Origin: Cristatella mucedo
Lineage: Eukaryota; Bryozoa; Phylactolaemata; Cristatellidae
NCBI GenBank assembly: GCA_009760855.2
Contig: WPIO01000020.1
Span: 5,899,501-5,963,500, forward strand
Reading direction: 5' to 3'
DNA length: 64,000 nucleotides
Part shown: positions 32,823 through 44,969 of the stretch, piece by piece
Numbering within the stretch: position 1 is the stretch's first letter
How the letters are laid out: each line of letters begins with the position of its first letter
Program-made: the position numbers and the translations under genes
The notes under the pieces: generated by a model
What the model saw: only the letters and a program-made list of their open reading frames with translations
What the model was told of the DNA's origin: nothing
The model's database searches: none

Positions 32823-34239
32823 ATCTTTAGCTCCAGAGGCAGTGCTAACAGCCAGGACTCTGCCTATGCGCACCGTCCTGCCGTTGTCCAGCTTGCTACC
32901 TGAATGCGTGTCCGGTTGTTTTAATTGGTTTTGGATTGGTTTTTAGCTAATCCTCTGAGCATTTGCTTCACTTCTGCAAAATAACGAGTCCGGATTATTT
33001 CCTTTCTGTGCCCCCCCCACACCACACAGCACCAGAGTGCCTCGGCAGGGTTGTCCGTTCGTATACCCTTGAGATATTTGACGCAGAGAGTAGCAAAACC
33101 CTGCTTGGGCCACCGTCCCTTTGATTCTTTATTTCCACAAGAAACCAATCAATCATAGTACGATGTGCTGAGCGCGGCTCAAGTCGTCGAAAGGCCGGAG
33201 TACGCTTATTTACACAAAGCGGCAAAGTGCGCTCCCGCTGTGCGGTAGTCCGCGTTCTCTTTACCAGGGTGATTTGAACATCCCTGTCAGGGAATTGAGG
33301 TGTTGGAGTTCTGCTGCCCGTGTGTGCTACTGCCTTCGTCCGACATAGGAGGCTTCTTCCAAGCGCACAGCCAATCGTTGGCCCGACGATGGCCCGCGTA
33401 GCAGGAAACTCTTCCAGACACAGGATGACAAATGGCGAGCAGGTGCATTCGAAGGTGTGTGAAAATCGGTCTCAGTTTGACTCCGTGACGAGCTTTGTTG
33501 CTTTCCGCAACGGATGCTTTTATGCACCGCACTCCGGATGGGCCTCCACTAAACGACGTCGGCCGCAGCCGTACGAAACCTTACTTCCGGTTGTGCCCAT
33601 TGGCGGTCTCAGTCGCAGCAACAAAAAGTGAGCTGGATAAGCTAGGGCGCGCCGCGCCCACCGCGTGCCTCACGAGGACAGCATTAAGGGGCGTTCGTAG
33701 CTATAATCCAGAGAGCAAAGCTCGCTGCGGCCGATCTTGATGCCAATCGAAAGAAGCGGAAGCCATGCTGTGGGCGGTTTCTCGCCTTCGGTTATCATTA
33801 TTGGCGCTGGGCTTAAGTGCTTTGGTTTTTAGCAGATATTAGCCGAGGAGTTTCGTGCAACGGTTAGCCACTACAGTGCGTTAAACTGAAGGAACTGCAA
33901 GGGACTGATGCTTGTGACAGTCACTCCGCGTGCTATATTTGGCCGAGTTTTTAGCTTGACGAAAAATTCTTCTCAGTCCCCCCCGGCAACGGTCCTTATT
34001 GCTGTCTACGTTGCGGCCATGCAGCGGCTGGAGCCCCATGGCCGCTTGATAGAGAAATAGCCGCAAGCTCACTCCTGTAGCTCATCGCTGGAGAACTTTT
34101 CGGCACGGCGAATTATATAGCGAATATGCTACTAAGGGCTTACTGAACCCTGCTAAAACGTTTCTCGTGAACACGCTTTCTTGAAAGCACGAGCAAAGTG
34201 CCAATAACAAGATTTACTTCTCTTAGGGTACCGTTCGTA
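32823..34239. other. No recognised genes
   Basis: Moderate GC with overlapping short frames on both strands at 33287-33740, none with family features. Confidence 0.4.
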
Positions 34240-34354
34240 TGGAATGGAATGTATCTCCGTCTGTAACTCCACAAAGCCCTAAAGGCTGTGTGGGTGTTTC
34301 GCAGGAGAGTTTTGTATAGCGCACTCACAGCCTAAGCGGCTTTCGGTGCGCATA
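34240..34354 (-). mobile_element. LINE-B 3' end (solo)
   Basis: Minus-strand LINE-B terminus with the stem-loop CCACACAGCC/GGCTTTGTGG and the pentamer tail ATACATTCCATTCCAT. The stem pair T-A of other copies is C-G here, a compensatory change. Confidence 0.85.
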
Positions 34355-35930
34355 ATGCCATCACTAATATTATTGCAATTACTATGACAATGGGCAGAAC
34401 GACGTTTTATCAAAAATAATGCAAGAAATTCCTTTGCGAAGCATCTTCGCAGAAAAATAGGTTTCTGAACTGGGCGGGAGCCTTAACACGTGACAAACGC
34501 GAATTCTATCACTGGCTTTTCAGTGAGGTGCGGGAGTTCTAAAACGCACTGAAACTGCTAGAGCCAAATTCGCTGTGATTATCATGCTGCTAACAACTTT
34601 TTTTTCTAAAAGACCTAACCTGTTTGAGCAATCCTTAGCAACTCTGGGAGGTTAACTATTCCTACTAGCATCTTTGTATAAACACCGGCCTTCAAAATAT
34701 CGCAAGAATCTATCGACTCTCGTTTCAGTAAAACGAAAGGCACGTGCGCCCATTGAAACAAGCCGACTGTCGCTGGCTACGTCACAGTCGGTACAAAGAA
34801 TGTAGCTGAAGGTCACAGTTGGTGCTGACCCTAACAGTAAGCCATTGCAGCGTCCAAGTCAGCAAGCGTATACAACCGCAGCTCACGTCGTTTTTCTTTT
34901 GGCTGAAACCGCCGGTAAACCCTTTCTTCTCTGCTGCTCAGTACGTCCTCGCGTCCGGTGTGACGTACTTGGCGAAACACCTCGGGAGACAGCCACAGCC
35001 TGCCCAATTTAGACGGACATTAAATGATAGTTTTTCTGGCTCCGTTTTCAGAGATCCGTGTAGGATTGATAGTAAAATGCAAGGACCGCTTCGTTAAGTG
35101 TATACAAGCAATGCCTGCGCGCAACCAAACTATCTGCAAATATGTATATTTTACAAATTCATTATTAATGTATCCTAACTCCGTTTTCATCGTTATCCTG
35201 TTGCTTGAATTAAATTCAGAGCTTGCATGAAGCAATAGCTTATAGCAAAGCCAAAGGTTATTGCCGTCATTAAGGTGTCGCTAGACGTATCAGTTGCCGA
35301 AGACAGACGACAGATATTGCTACCCATATAGCTGTCAAGAGGATTAGTTAGCTCCGCCAACAAGCTGCTAACCAATGCATCGAATAAGCGGGCATCGGGC
35401 GTGGCCACTCTGGCTAATCGCCCAACCGTGAAAATATTCGCAACGCGAAGATGAACTGAGAATCGCCATTGACTAAAATTAAACCGTCTCAAATCGGCAG
35501 CCAAAATACACCCCTTTGTAGGTATTAACAATGGCCAGAGCAGAAAATAAAGTTGAGTCCTGCCTAAGCCTTCGGTCGACCATTGCAAAAAGCTCCGATT
35601 TACGTCCAGCCAGGTTTCAAGCTGATGACTTAAATTGCGAACTTGACTAAAGATAGGTTAGACTACCAGCTCTGTTCTGCTACGCCTGAGCAGTCACACT
35701 TGAGCACCGGGCCAGCCCTAAGCGTTCGGAATCGGCTAATCAAGCCACTGGGCCACCTGGGCTGTCCTTGTCAATGGCAGAGACTCGCCTAGCGAGTCGC
35801 GGCGGATTTATATTTTGCAGCACCAGACGAGCACCTTGCTTGATCGAATCCATCCCGGCTCGCCGTCTGTGTGGCCATAGTCCGTGCGGCTGCGTCTGTG
35901 AGAGTCGGAGAAGCAGAGGCGGGGACATGG
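34355..35930. other. No recognised genes
   Basis: A 131-codon minus-strand frame (35193-35588) is open but has no family motif or splice-site support. Confidence 0.4.
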
Positions 35931-35934
35931 GCAA

Positions 35935-35999
<65 letters not shown>

Positions 36000-36045
36000 G
36001 ACAGAGAGACAGACAGAGACAGAGAGACAGAGACAAAGAGAGGGA
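35935..36045. repeat. GA/GACA microsatellite
   Basis: (GA)n followed by about a dozen GACA units and mixed GACAGAGA. Confidence 0.95.
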
Positions 36046-37340
36046 GTGGTGGAGAGCTCTAGAAAGGGCGTGAGGCGCGCGCCCGATCTGCGGAGCGTCG
36101 ACCGCTGTGGCGGCTCGTGTGAAGCGCGTTCGTCGAGCTGCTGCGGCGGCGACAGCGATCGAAGGCTTTCCATCGCGTCTAGCCTGCATCCAAGTACCGT
36201 CAGGAAGACGCTTTCAAACTCGAGCTTTCTATGTCGTTTAATTGCTCGCCACAATACTTGCCTTTGCCCTAATTTTTTTCAAACTAAGCTTTTGCTGTTG
36301 TCGCTCTTTCGCCACTAGTAGGGTAGTTTTCGGCACTCGGTACCGCATCACAGCACATCATTGACGATTTCGTCCTCGTCCGCGGGTATTGCGTTGCACG
36401 TTGATTCGCTGGCTGGCGCGCGATGGCGCTTACCGGCGCCACCGTTCGCAAGTTGCCGCCCCACTTAATTAAGATTGCACGCTGCGCGGGTGACATTCCA
36501 GCAGCCAATGCGCGCTATCAGTGACCGTGCTGGCAAAAAACAGCCCAGGACAAATGCCATGCAAGCGGAGAGTCTTCACTCCGACAGTAAGCTTAGTTGT
36601 AGCGGTCATATCAAAACAGTGTCATCCAAGTGCATAATGTTACATAATAAACGTTTGCCTGCATCCTCGTGTCGCTAGTTGACCCCTAAGCGAAGTGATT
36701 GGGGCGAATTTGCCGTGCTCCTATTCGCCACCGACCGTAGCGGTCGATCGCGATAAGCTGCTACAAAAATGCTTCCGCCAAGCGAATCGTCATTAATACC
36801 GCAGGTGTGCGACTCAGACATCGTCTCCTTGCATTACTCTGCGATTCTCGGAAATAACTTTTTGAAACAGAGCAGTGGCGTCGACTCGTGCGACGGAGGC
36901 GATTCGCACGCTGGACGTTTCCTCCGGTAGCGAGTTCTTCCACACTTCCGCACCGAGAGCTCCAATTGGCTGCTCGCAGCACGCTGTACCCAGAAAGCCA
37001 AGTGGGCTTTGCAGCTTACCTATTGTATGCCGAGTTGAAGGTCCACGATGCTGAGTTTGAAGTGTGAGAGGCCTGGGTCTCGCGACAGCGAAGGAAAGTC
37101 GAAAGTGAGGCGCCGCGCGATTAGGGCCTAATCCGCTAGTCACTTGATAATAATAGAAGATTTGCAGTCCTCCAAGGAGAACCAAATCTCGCTTTAGGCA
37201 CTCAGCACGGACCGAAAAAGAAGCTCTGCAATTAGGGTTCGAACGCGCACTAAGTTCCGGCGGCTCAGTGGGCCGAGCAACAAAAGGAGGTACGTTACGT
37301 TACGTTACTTTGCAAACCCGGTTGCGGGCTCGACGCCTGC
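36046..37340. other. Moderately GC-rich DNA without assigned genes
   Basis: Short frames on both strands without motifs. A small GTTAC tandem repeat lies near 37291-37308. Confidence 0.4.
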
Positions 37341-38580
37341 AAGAGGGATTCGCTCATTTCCCGAAACGGACGAATGAAAGTCGGCGCCGGTGCGGCTCCT
37401 CTGACGCTTTAGAACTGCTTAGACATGTGACACGCCGTACTTTGACTTTCCACGAGCGCAAGCATCGTGCAGTCGAATCGCTGCCGCAAGACTGTCTCGG
37501 GCGCGGCTTCGCGGAACAAGCGGGCGATGTTAAGCACCGTACCCAGGGCGTCTTGCTGCTTTCAGCGTTTGCGTCCGTCGGGCTAGGCTCGCGCGTCAGC
37601 GTTTCCGGCGAGCGTTGCTCCGAGGCTTTTCCGAGCGACGACTGGCGGCCGGCCGGCCGGCGCGTCTCCCTCGCCGCCTCCGGCCGACTGCTGGCGCCCT
37701 CGCGCGGCGCCGAGCAGGTGCTGGCGCGCTCAGTCGGCCTGTGGCCGCGCCCAGCGCCAGACGTTCGTACATCCGCCGCCCCGCCCCCGCCCTCTCTTGA
37801 CGTCTTTGCTCGCTGACGCGTAGCCACTAATCTCCCAGATCTCATAAATCCGTCGGCGGTCGCTAACTGGCGGCCCCATCGATTTCGCCGCGAGCGCGCT
37901 CCGCACAGCCCTCTCCGCCTCCGCGAGCGCCGGATGCTGAGCGCGACTTCGGCTGTGTGCGCTGGACGTCGCGCTGGACGTCGCTGCAGCCTTGCGCGCC
38001 GCGCCGCCGGCGGCGCGACAGCGAGGGACGAACCTCTTCGTTCGCAGGTACGCGACGACGGCAATCTAACCCTAGCCTTGCCCCCCCCCCCCCAATTTGA
38101 CCACCTCCAGTCTAATACGTAGCAGACGACTACTCGGCGGGCGGGGTGCGCAACCGATCGCAGCTGGCGGCGCGACGCGCCACCTAGCTCCGGCGAAACG
38201 CCGACGCTGGCTCACCCCCCCCCCCTCCGCCCGTCGGTCCACGCAGCGAGCGCTCGTCCGACATGCCCATAGCCGACGGCCACAAAGCGGCCGCGCGCGC
38301 GGTAGCGGTCGCTGGCTTCGCTGACACGGCGAGTCGCCGCTGTCGAGTCGCTGTCGCTCGCGGTCCTCTCCGCCCGACTGGCCGCGCCGCCGCGGGCCCG
38401 CTGCGTGCGCAGCTCGCCACGAGTCGAACGAGCGGTCGAGCGCCACGCCACGCCCCTCGGTGCGTCGAGAAAGTGAATCGCCCGTCGAAGGTCGCTACTA
38501 GTCAAACGACGCGCGTTTTACGAGCTCGGCGTTCGCGCGAGCTTGACCGACGCTTCTGCAGGCATTTAGCAACGTGCAGA
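37341..38580. promoter_or_regulatory. GC-rich, CpG-rich island without an assigned gene
   Basis: Very GC-rich with dense CpG and C-runs near 38081-38093 and 38216-38225. All six frames are long and Arg/Ala/Gly/Ser-rich, a composition effect. No chain of exons is supported. It may be a CpG-island promoter. Confidence 0.35.
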
Positions 38581-38967
38581 GGGAGCCAACTGCTGGCTGA
38601 GGGGGGGGACTTTTTTCCTCCAGGCCAGCAGTTCCTGCGGGCTTCCGGCAAGGCTGCAGGAGGAAGGGGATAGGGAGGGCCGTGGGGCAGCTGTCTGGGA
38701 AATGGCGTCGGAAGGGGGCTTGGAAAGTGGCTCGAACCCCTTTCATCTGAGGCTGGCTGTAGGGGAGTGGCCACCACGCAAGCTGCAACAGCGAGTCCCT
38801 TTGGTGCTAAGGGAAGGGTAGATGCTAACCTCCAGAAAGTGCGCAGATTCATTGAACAATACGCAGCGGCCGAGAATAGAGCTTCTAATGAGCCGAATAG
38901 GGCCGCCCTTGAGGAGGCGGTGGCTAGCTGAAACATGCCGACCCGGAAGCGCTGTACCATCCAGAAT

Positions 38968-39660
38968 GTAATGTAATGCAATAGAATGTATCTCCGTCTG
39001 TAACTCCACAGAGCCTCAAAGACTATGTGGGTGCTACGCAGGAGAGTTTTGTATAGCGCACTCACAGTCTAAGCGGATTTCGGTACGCATTCGGTAGCCA
39101 ACAGACGTCATCTCACGAAACAAAGAGAAAGTGGAAAGCATAGCAGAGTCAGGAGAGCTGCTCAGATAGTGAGTGGCAGAAAGTAGCACCCCGAGACCGC
39201 TGGAAGTGGTGAGCCATAGTCAGCAGCAGGGGAGCAGTTGTTTTTGGGTAAGAATCGTGGAAGTGAGTTCCACAGAGTAGGACGTGCAGAGCAAAAGCTT
39301 CTGTCGGTCACCAACTGTCTTTAAGCAGAGGAATGGGACGGCTAATTTATTGTCCCCACAGGACCTGAGGGCACGAGGAGGCTGAAACTAGTGCAGCAGT
39401 ACAGCTAGGTGCGGAGGAGCCAAGCCGTGGCGGGCTTTGCGGATCAGCATAGGAACTTTGCTCAGCGTAAGAACGCTTTCTTTCACCGAGATGCAAGCAG
39501 CTTGACTGAGAAAGTAAGGTTGGATTAGTGATTGGTTGCAGCTGCGCTTCGTGATGAGAAATTTGAGCAAACCGCGATTGTGCTTGTCAGCGGGAGCTGA
39601 CAAGCACCGAGTCTCTATAAAATGTACGCCAAAAAACGAGTATGGCCTCACCTAATTCGG
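38968..39660 (-). mobile_element. LINE-B 3' half, decayed
   Basis: Sense is minus. From the 5' side it shows the RT C-terminal block KARHGLAPPHLAVLLH, then RALRSCGDNKLAVPFLCLK and SARPTLWNSLP. The 3' UTR and terminal stem-loop (39000-39030) follow, then a pentamer tail ending in CATTACATTACATT (38966-38985). Confidence 0.85.
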
Positions 39661-39718
39661 TTGTGATTAATCCAATCCCGTGATACTGGGCCGTGATTGC
39701 TAAGGAGGTAAGGTGTTA

Positions 39719-41263
39719 GTAATAATAATAATAATAATATTGCACTTGATAAAGCGCCCTCAGAGAACTTAATCTCTTTCTAGGCGCTTTACATTTGCTG
39801 CAAAGTGATAGGCAATAGAATAGTAAGTAAAATCATGCTTGAAAAACAAACAAAATGAATAACATGGTTAGGGGTTACATGCACTGGGTCAGCATGCAAA
39901 TGTGGTTAGTGGCAGCATGAACAGTGTCAGCACGCATAAGCACATCGAGGACGAATCACAAGGACCCACTAAATGCTGTCCTAAATAGGTATGTTTTTAA
40001 GTTTCTTTTAAATGTGGTCAGGTCAGGGGATATTCTGATGCAGGTCGGGAGGGAGTTCCAGGCTGTGGGAGCATACGAGCTAAATGCACGGTCTCCAAAG
40101 GATTTAAGGTTTGTACGAGGTATTTCTAGACTGTTGGATTCCGAAAAGAGAGTGGTACGATGCTTTGCCTGATGGGGTAGTATCTCTGAAAGATAGGCTG
40201 GAGCCATAGAATGAAGAGACCTAAAAAGTGAGCGACAAAACCTTGAAGTCAATCCGTTGCTTGACTGGTAACCAGTGCAGGTCGGCGAGAAGTGGAGTAA
40301 TGTGGCAACTGCGACGCTCACGACAGACAAGCCTAGCTGCAGAGTTTTGCACCAGCTGCAATCGCCTGATCGCACATGCTGGTAGGCCAGTAAGCAGTGA
40401 GTTGCAGAAGTCGAGACGAGATGTCACGAATGCATGGACCAACTTGGACGTGGTATCCTTATCTAAACAAGCCCTAATTTTAGCAATGTTATGAAGCTGA
40501 AAATAGGCTGATTTGACTGTGGAGCTGATGTGGTCGTCTAACGAGAGGTCGCTTTGGAATATGACACCTAGATTTCGAGCTGATGCAACTGGAGATATGC
40601 TGGCAGAGCCAATTTTGAAAGTCAGCCTTTCCAATTTCTGAATAACACTAGGTTTGCCCATAACTAGTAAGTTAGTTTTATCATCGTTTAGTTTTAGAAA
40701 ATTTGCTGCCATCCATGATCGGATGTCATCAATGCATGCAGCAAGTGAGTTGAGAGAATTTGAGGTGCTCGAAGGCTGGGAGGGATCAAAGCAAAGGTAC
40801 AACTGAGTGTCATCCGCATAGAAGTGAAAGCCTAGATTGTGCTTGGCAATCACATCAGCGAGAGGGAGAGTATAAACGGTGAAAAGGACCGGACCTAGCA
40901 CAGAGCCCTGAGGTACTCCATATTTTAGAGGTACTTCAGATGATCTTTGTCCATTCACGTCAACACTCTGGAGTCTCCCACTGAGATAGGACCTGAACCA
41001 CTGCAGAGCAGTGCCAGTGATGCCCAGGCGAGATGAGAGGCGCTCTAGAAGTACTTTGTGATCGATGGTATCAAAAGCTGCCGAAAGATCGAGCAAAACA
41101 AGAAGAGACACTCTACCCATGTCTGCATTCCTAAGTAGGTCGTTGTATACCCGAAGCAATGCTGACTCTGTGGAGTGATTAGCTCTAAAGCCAGACTGGA
41201 ACTTACTAGCAAGGTGTGAGGTTTCGATATACGAGTTCAGCTGGTCTGCCACGACCCGTTCCA
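39719..41263 (-). mobile_element. LINE-A, best preserved copy (L2/CR1-type reverse transcriptase)
   Basis: Sense is minus. ORF2 is open for 343 codons. It has QSGFRANHSTESALL, LLDLSAAFDTIDHKVLLE, GVPQGSVLGPVLF, the catalytic FYADDTQLY, KLNDDKTNLLVM and SARNLGVIF. One extra T in a T-run at about 40217-40221 shifts the frame. The C-terminal AWNSLPTCIR...FKRNLKTYLF then continues in another frame. The 3' UTR ends in the stem-loop (39755-39795) and an (ATT)n tail. The 5' end is truncated within the RT (ERVVADQLN) against a SINE-2. No endonuclease domain is left. It inserted recently, judged by the intact frame. Confidence 0.93.
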
Positions 41264-41400
41264 GTGTGGTAGCCCTTCACAATCGAGGTCGTGGGTTCAA
41301 ATCCTGCAGTTGGATGGTCTTTTATTGTCAACTGCAAGCGGTGATGATAGCCGATAAGTTTTTTCTGCTACTATGCAAATGGGGCTGTTCAATCTGGTTA
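41264..41400 (+). mobile_element. SINE-2 copy
   Basis: A tRNA-like head with GGTCGTGGGTTCAAATCCTG (B box), ATGGTCTTTTATTGTC and AAGCGGTGATGATAGCC, then a GGGGCTGTTCAATCTGG tail. It abuts the truncated 5' end of LINE-A. Confidence 0.8.
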
Positions 41401-41706
41401 TACTTTTTGCGAGTGCACCTGTTAACTTACCCTTCAGCTTTGCCGTGCCGGTACCATGTTAAATATGTAGCACCAGAGCAGTTGAAACAGTACTGATTGC
41501 ACACTTGTTTGACACACATCTCTCGTTTCAGGCTTGCTGCATCAGGTATCAGTTGGACCTCATCCGCGAGCCGCGAGGATGCAGCCGTCGAGCACATGAC
41601 ACGAGCTGTCGTGACACGGACCCGCTAGACGCTATCTGCCAGCCGTGAGCATTCTTGGGTCTCGACAGTCACCGCATGTAAAGAGCCAATTGCAGTGTCC
41701 GCTTGC

Positions 41707-42386
41707 ATGGCTCGCTTGTTGGCACATCGGGTGCGACTGCTGGTGCTGCCTGGGCTGACCGTCTCTCTGGTCCTCTGCGTTTACGTGAGCTGGTTTGACG
41801 CCACCGAGTTTGATAGAGTGGCTGCTGCTAGCTCTTTTGAAAATGCAGACGCATCTCGCCGCATCGTGGCTAAAGTGCACTCGAAAATGGCTGACCCCAG
41901 AGCCGGAGCCTACGTCACTGACTTCCTCCTGAAGGGCTTCGGCTACTCTGCTAGAGCTGATTCTCACGCAGGCCGGCATGTAGGCAGTGGCGTTCCAGTT
42001 CTGTCGTCTGTCACTTGGTCGGTAGTGGCCTCACTGTCACCAACAGTGGTGGCTGAGGCTCAAGAAATGTTCCAAGATTCCTACGGCGAGAGCAGTATGC
42101 ACGCATTAGGTGGTGGGCTAATTCGACATCCCACCAGTGGCCATTTGCTTATTATGCATCAGTTGTGGCTAGACAATTATTACGAGAAGAAACAGAGCAT
42201 GCGGGAAGGTCTCTCCAGCCACTACGACGTGTTCCTGTCCTTCAAAAACAGCTGGCACGAGTACTACCTCATACACACGGAAACCGATGACGCCTACAAG
42301 CCTCTAATGGGGTCGCGACTTTTTGAAATACCAACACCAACAAATCTGGAGTTCTACCAGGAAAGTGATGGTCCAATGGGCCCCAA
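41707..42386 (+). CDS. Exon 1 of the beta-propeller-like membrane protein gene
   Basis: It encodes the cytoplasmic tail, signal anchor and first ectodomain part, ending ...EFYQESDGPMGP plus two bases of a Lys codon. The donor is AA|GTAAGT. A CAG at about 41528-41531 upstream could be an acceptor for a 5'-UTR exon. Confidence 0.75.
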
Positions 42387-44648
42387 GTAAGTTTCTGAGC
42401 TGCACGCGGCATGCTAGCTATCGCAATCTGCAGGCACCCTTCTTGGCTTGGTGTACGATATTGGCGAGCGCCATACATTAAAGGCCTGTGTCCACTAAAT
42501 GTAGCTGCTTGGTAGCCTTACTAAATACAAGATTGTCAAGCCCAGTTGACCCTGGCGCTCAGCATGTTTAAATGATTGAAGATTGAAGTTGCAACAGAAA
42601 AAACAAGCTCTCGATAGAAATGGCTCGAATTAATTAGACTCGATCTTCAGCTATCAGGACAGGACCATTGGGGTTTCGTGTGTCGAAAAGATTGTGAGTT
42701 TGTCCTCTAGGGAAGATAAACCACATCCTTCTCGTCAGCAATTCAATATCTCTTAGCTGCTGTGTAAACTCGTAGGTTTACTGGTCAGTCACGTTCACGG
42801 TCTAAAATTAGCGCGATATGCATCGAGCAGTTTTACAACAGCTTCTTGGTGTTTTGGTGTGACAGTCTGATCTGCTTCTCTATTAGCTTGCCACACCACT
42901 TTCCAATTTACCATTGTTCACCACACGCATTCACATTATAGAAGCCGCTGGGATTCTTAGCAGAACTTTTCATGCACCTATCTAGTAGAACAAATTGTGA
43001 CAAGACGCCTTTTAGGTCATCTAGCTACTCCGCTATTTTACTCCTGCTGTAGAGCAATTGGATCAGATTTACATCCGAGAAACTTCCCTCAACAAGAGTC
43101 ACGCCTTTGATCCACTCTACACGCCATTCCTGTAATTTGCCAGCTTCCACTTAGGCTTACCTGGTTGCGTTATCTAGACGAGTTGCTTTCACTCGATCGC
43201 TATCCAGGTGAGCTGTATTCGCCTGCTCGCCATCCAGGTCAGCTTCCGGGTAGGTATTGGCAGCTATCCGCCCAGTTGGTTAGGTCGCTCTGATTCCCCC
43301 TCCTCTCTGCAATGAGTGAGCTTGGTGTCTTGATATTTGAAGGCTAAAGGCTTAACCCTCTCACTTCACTGCTGGTTACGTCTGGGCTTGTGCGGTTAGC
43401 ATATGCTGTCCATATTAAAATGTTACCCGGCATCAGGACTCTGTTACGTCTTCTTGTCAAAGGCCTAATTTGCTACGACTTAGCTTTCGACTAATGATAA
43501 CTGCTAAATTATCATATCCTATAATAATCAAAATACATTTTATATAGCGCCCTGTGTTTGACTATCGGCCCTCAATGCTGGGTATGCACTTCCATCGCTG
43601 GCCTTACGATGTGTCAGCTGTTTAGCTTTGCCACTTCCTTCTTCCTTGCTTCCTTGATGAGATTATGTCTGCTGTTCCGTTCTACTACACTACACTACAC
43701 TAACCGTGCTCACTTCCATTCGGAGCCTCTCGACAGGTTAATTCGGCCCTCCCTCCCTCCCGGCCCCCCCCCCGTAGCATTTGCCGTCACTCGAAGGACG
43801 ACCAAATAATACTCGTCTGTTGGGCCCCTCCCCTCCGTTTTAGGTACGTCGACGTCGACGGCAAACTGTATCTCACATTCTACACTTGGGCGCGAGAGAA
43901 GACGGAAAATAACGGCGGCGGCGGCGACGCCGTGGCCGGCCGCATTCACGTCTGGGACTTGCAGAGAAAGGTGAAGATCAACTTGCGCGTCGGCGGCGGC
44001 CTGCGCCTGCGCACAGCCGAAACCGGCTGGGCGCCGTTCGCCAAGAGCGGCTCGCTCTGCTTCGTCTACTCGTTCGAGCCGCTCCGGGTGCTGCTCTGCC
44101 GTCTGCCGAGCGGCGACTGCCACCTCGAGCACGACGCTGGCGCCTCGGCGCTGGCGCCAGGGGCCGCCGCCGCCGCAGCGCCAGATGGAGGCGGCGGCGG
44201 CCTCGTCAAGTCGGTAGGAGCGACAGCGCTCGTAGAGTACGAGTATCCGTACTACGTGGGCGTGCTTGACGAGGCGGCCGACGGCGCCAGCGAGCGATCG
44301 GGGCCGGGCGGCGACGAGGAGCAACGGCGGCCGCCACAGGCGCACGAGACGGCGCCGCGCCTCGTCGTGCTCTGCGTCGAGCCGTGGCGCGTCGCCTACG
44401 TCAGCGAGCGCCTGCCCGCGAACGACACGTGGCTGCGAAGCGCACCCGTGGTACGCCGGCAGCGATCGCTCGGCGACGGAGCCGGCGGCGTCCGGAGGCC
44501 GCCGGAGCCGTTCTGGCACCCCACGGCCGTTATGCTAATCGACGCTGACACGCTGGATGTGTCCGCTCAGCTGAACGACCACAGCGCCTATGTATTGCGC
44601 CTTCAGGGCATTCGTCGCCTTGTGGAGGCGGCCTTGGCGACGAGCTGA
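41707..44648 (+). CDS. Predicted type II membrane protein with beta-propeller-like ectodomain (494 aa, two exons)
   Basis: Exons are 41707-42386 and 43844-44648. The intron is GTAAGT...TTTTAG and splits a Lys codon in phase 2, and the joined frame is open to TGA. The start is the first ATG of the frame (MARLLAHRVR). A basic N-terminus precedes one membrane segment (about 11-31, LLVLPGLTVSLVLCVYVSWF), as in Golgi-resident type II enzymes. The ectodomain holds GPKYVDVDGKLYLTFYTW (about 225-242) and GWAPFAKSG...FVYSFEPLRVLLC (about 288-312). This spacing resembles the ED-x-R / W-PF-x-G-x-L-x-FVYS-x-P-x-RVLxC strands of five-bladed propeller glycan enzymes (GH130- and GT91-like). That assignment is inference; a nucleotide-sugar role is not shown. 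An Ala/Gly-rich insert lies at about 325-350 and an NDT glycosylation site near 430. Confidence 0.7.
42387..43843 (+). other. Intron 1 of the beta-propeller-like gene
   Basis: Canonical GTAAGT donor and a pyrimidine-rich CCCTCCGTTTTAG acceptor. It contains a LINE-A-like AGCGCCC fragment near 43510-43556, a CTACA short repeat near 43680 and C-runs near 43763. Confidence 0.8.
43844..44648 (+). CDS. Exon 2 (terminal) of the beta-propeller-like membrane protein gene
   Basis: Starts with G completing the split Lys codon, then YVDVDGKLYL. It is very GC-rich, with an Ala/Gly-rich low-complexity insert. It ends ...LVEAALATS and TGA. Long frames on the opposite strand are shadows of this exon. Confidence 0.75.
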
Positions 44649-44837
44649 CGACGACCGGCCGGCGTGCGGGCGACGCCGCCAGAAGGGCGGGCAGAGAGCC
44701 CGTCTGCGCTCGCCGTAGCTCTAGAGGCGCTATCGCGCACGCGAGCGTTCGTCCAACGGAGCGGCGAATCCGAGCGGACTTCGACAGACTAGTAAACGGA
44801 AACGTGGCGGCAACGGAGCTCTCCGGCGCGGTCACGC

Positions 44838-44843
44838 AATAAA
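44838..44843 (+). promoter_or_regulatory. Polyadenylation signal AATAAA
   Basis: A canonical hexamer 190 bases after the stop of the beta-propeller-like gene, in the same orientation. Confidence 0.6.
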
Positions 44844-44969
44844 TATCGCCATCTCGCCAGCGGAGCCTCGGTCGAGCCGACAAAAAATTCACGTGCCGTT
44901 GGTGACGAAAGGGTCACCATAGTAGGGATAGCGCTGATGCAGTGCAAGCCACTCGGCATTTCAGCAGCT

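Noticed and set aside
35193..35588. 131-codon minus-strand frame
   Set aside because: No motif, signal peptide, splice context or repeat relationship.
37354..38064. 236-codon open frame on the minus strand
   Set aside because: It lies in a very GC-rich island where all six frames are long, is Arg/Ala/Ser/Gly-rich throughout, and has no domain or splice support.
43710..44519. 269-codon open frame on the minus strand
   Set aside because: It is the antisense shadow of GC-rich exon 2 of the beta-propeller-like gene, whose plus-strand frame splices in phase with exon 1.
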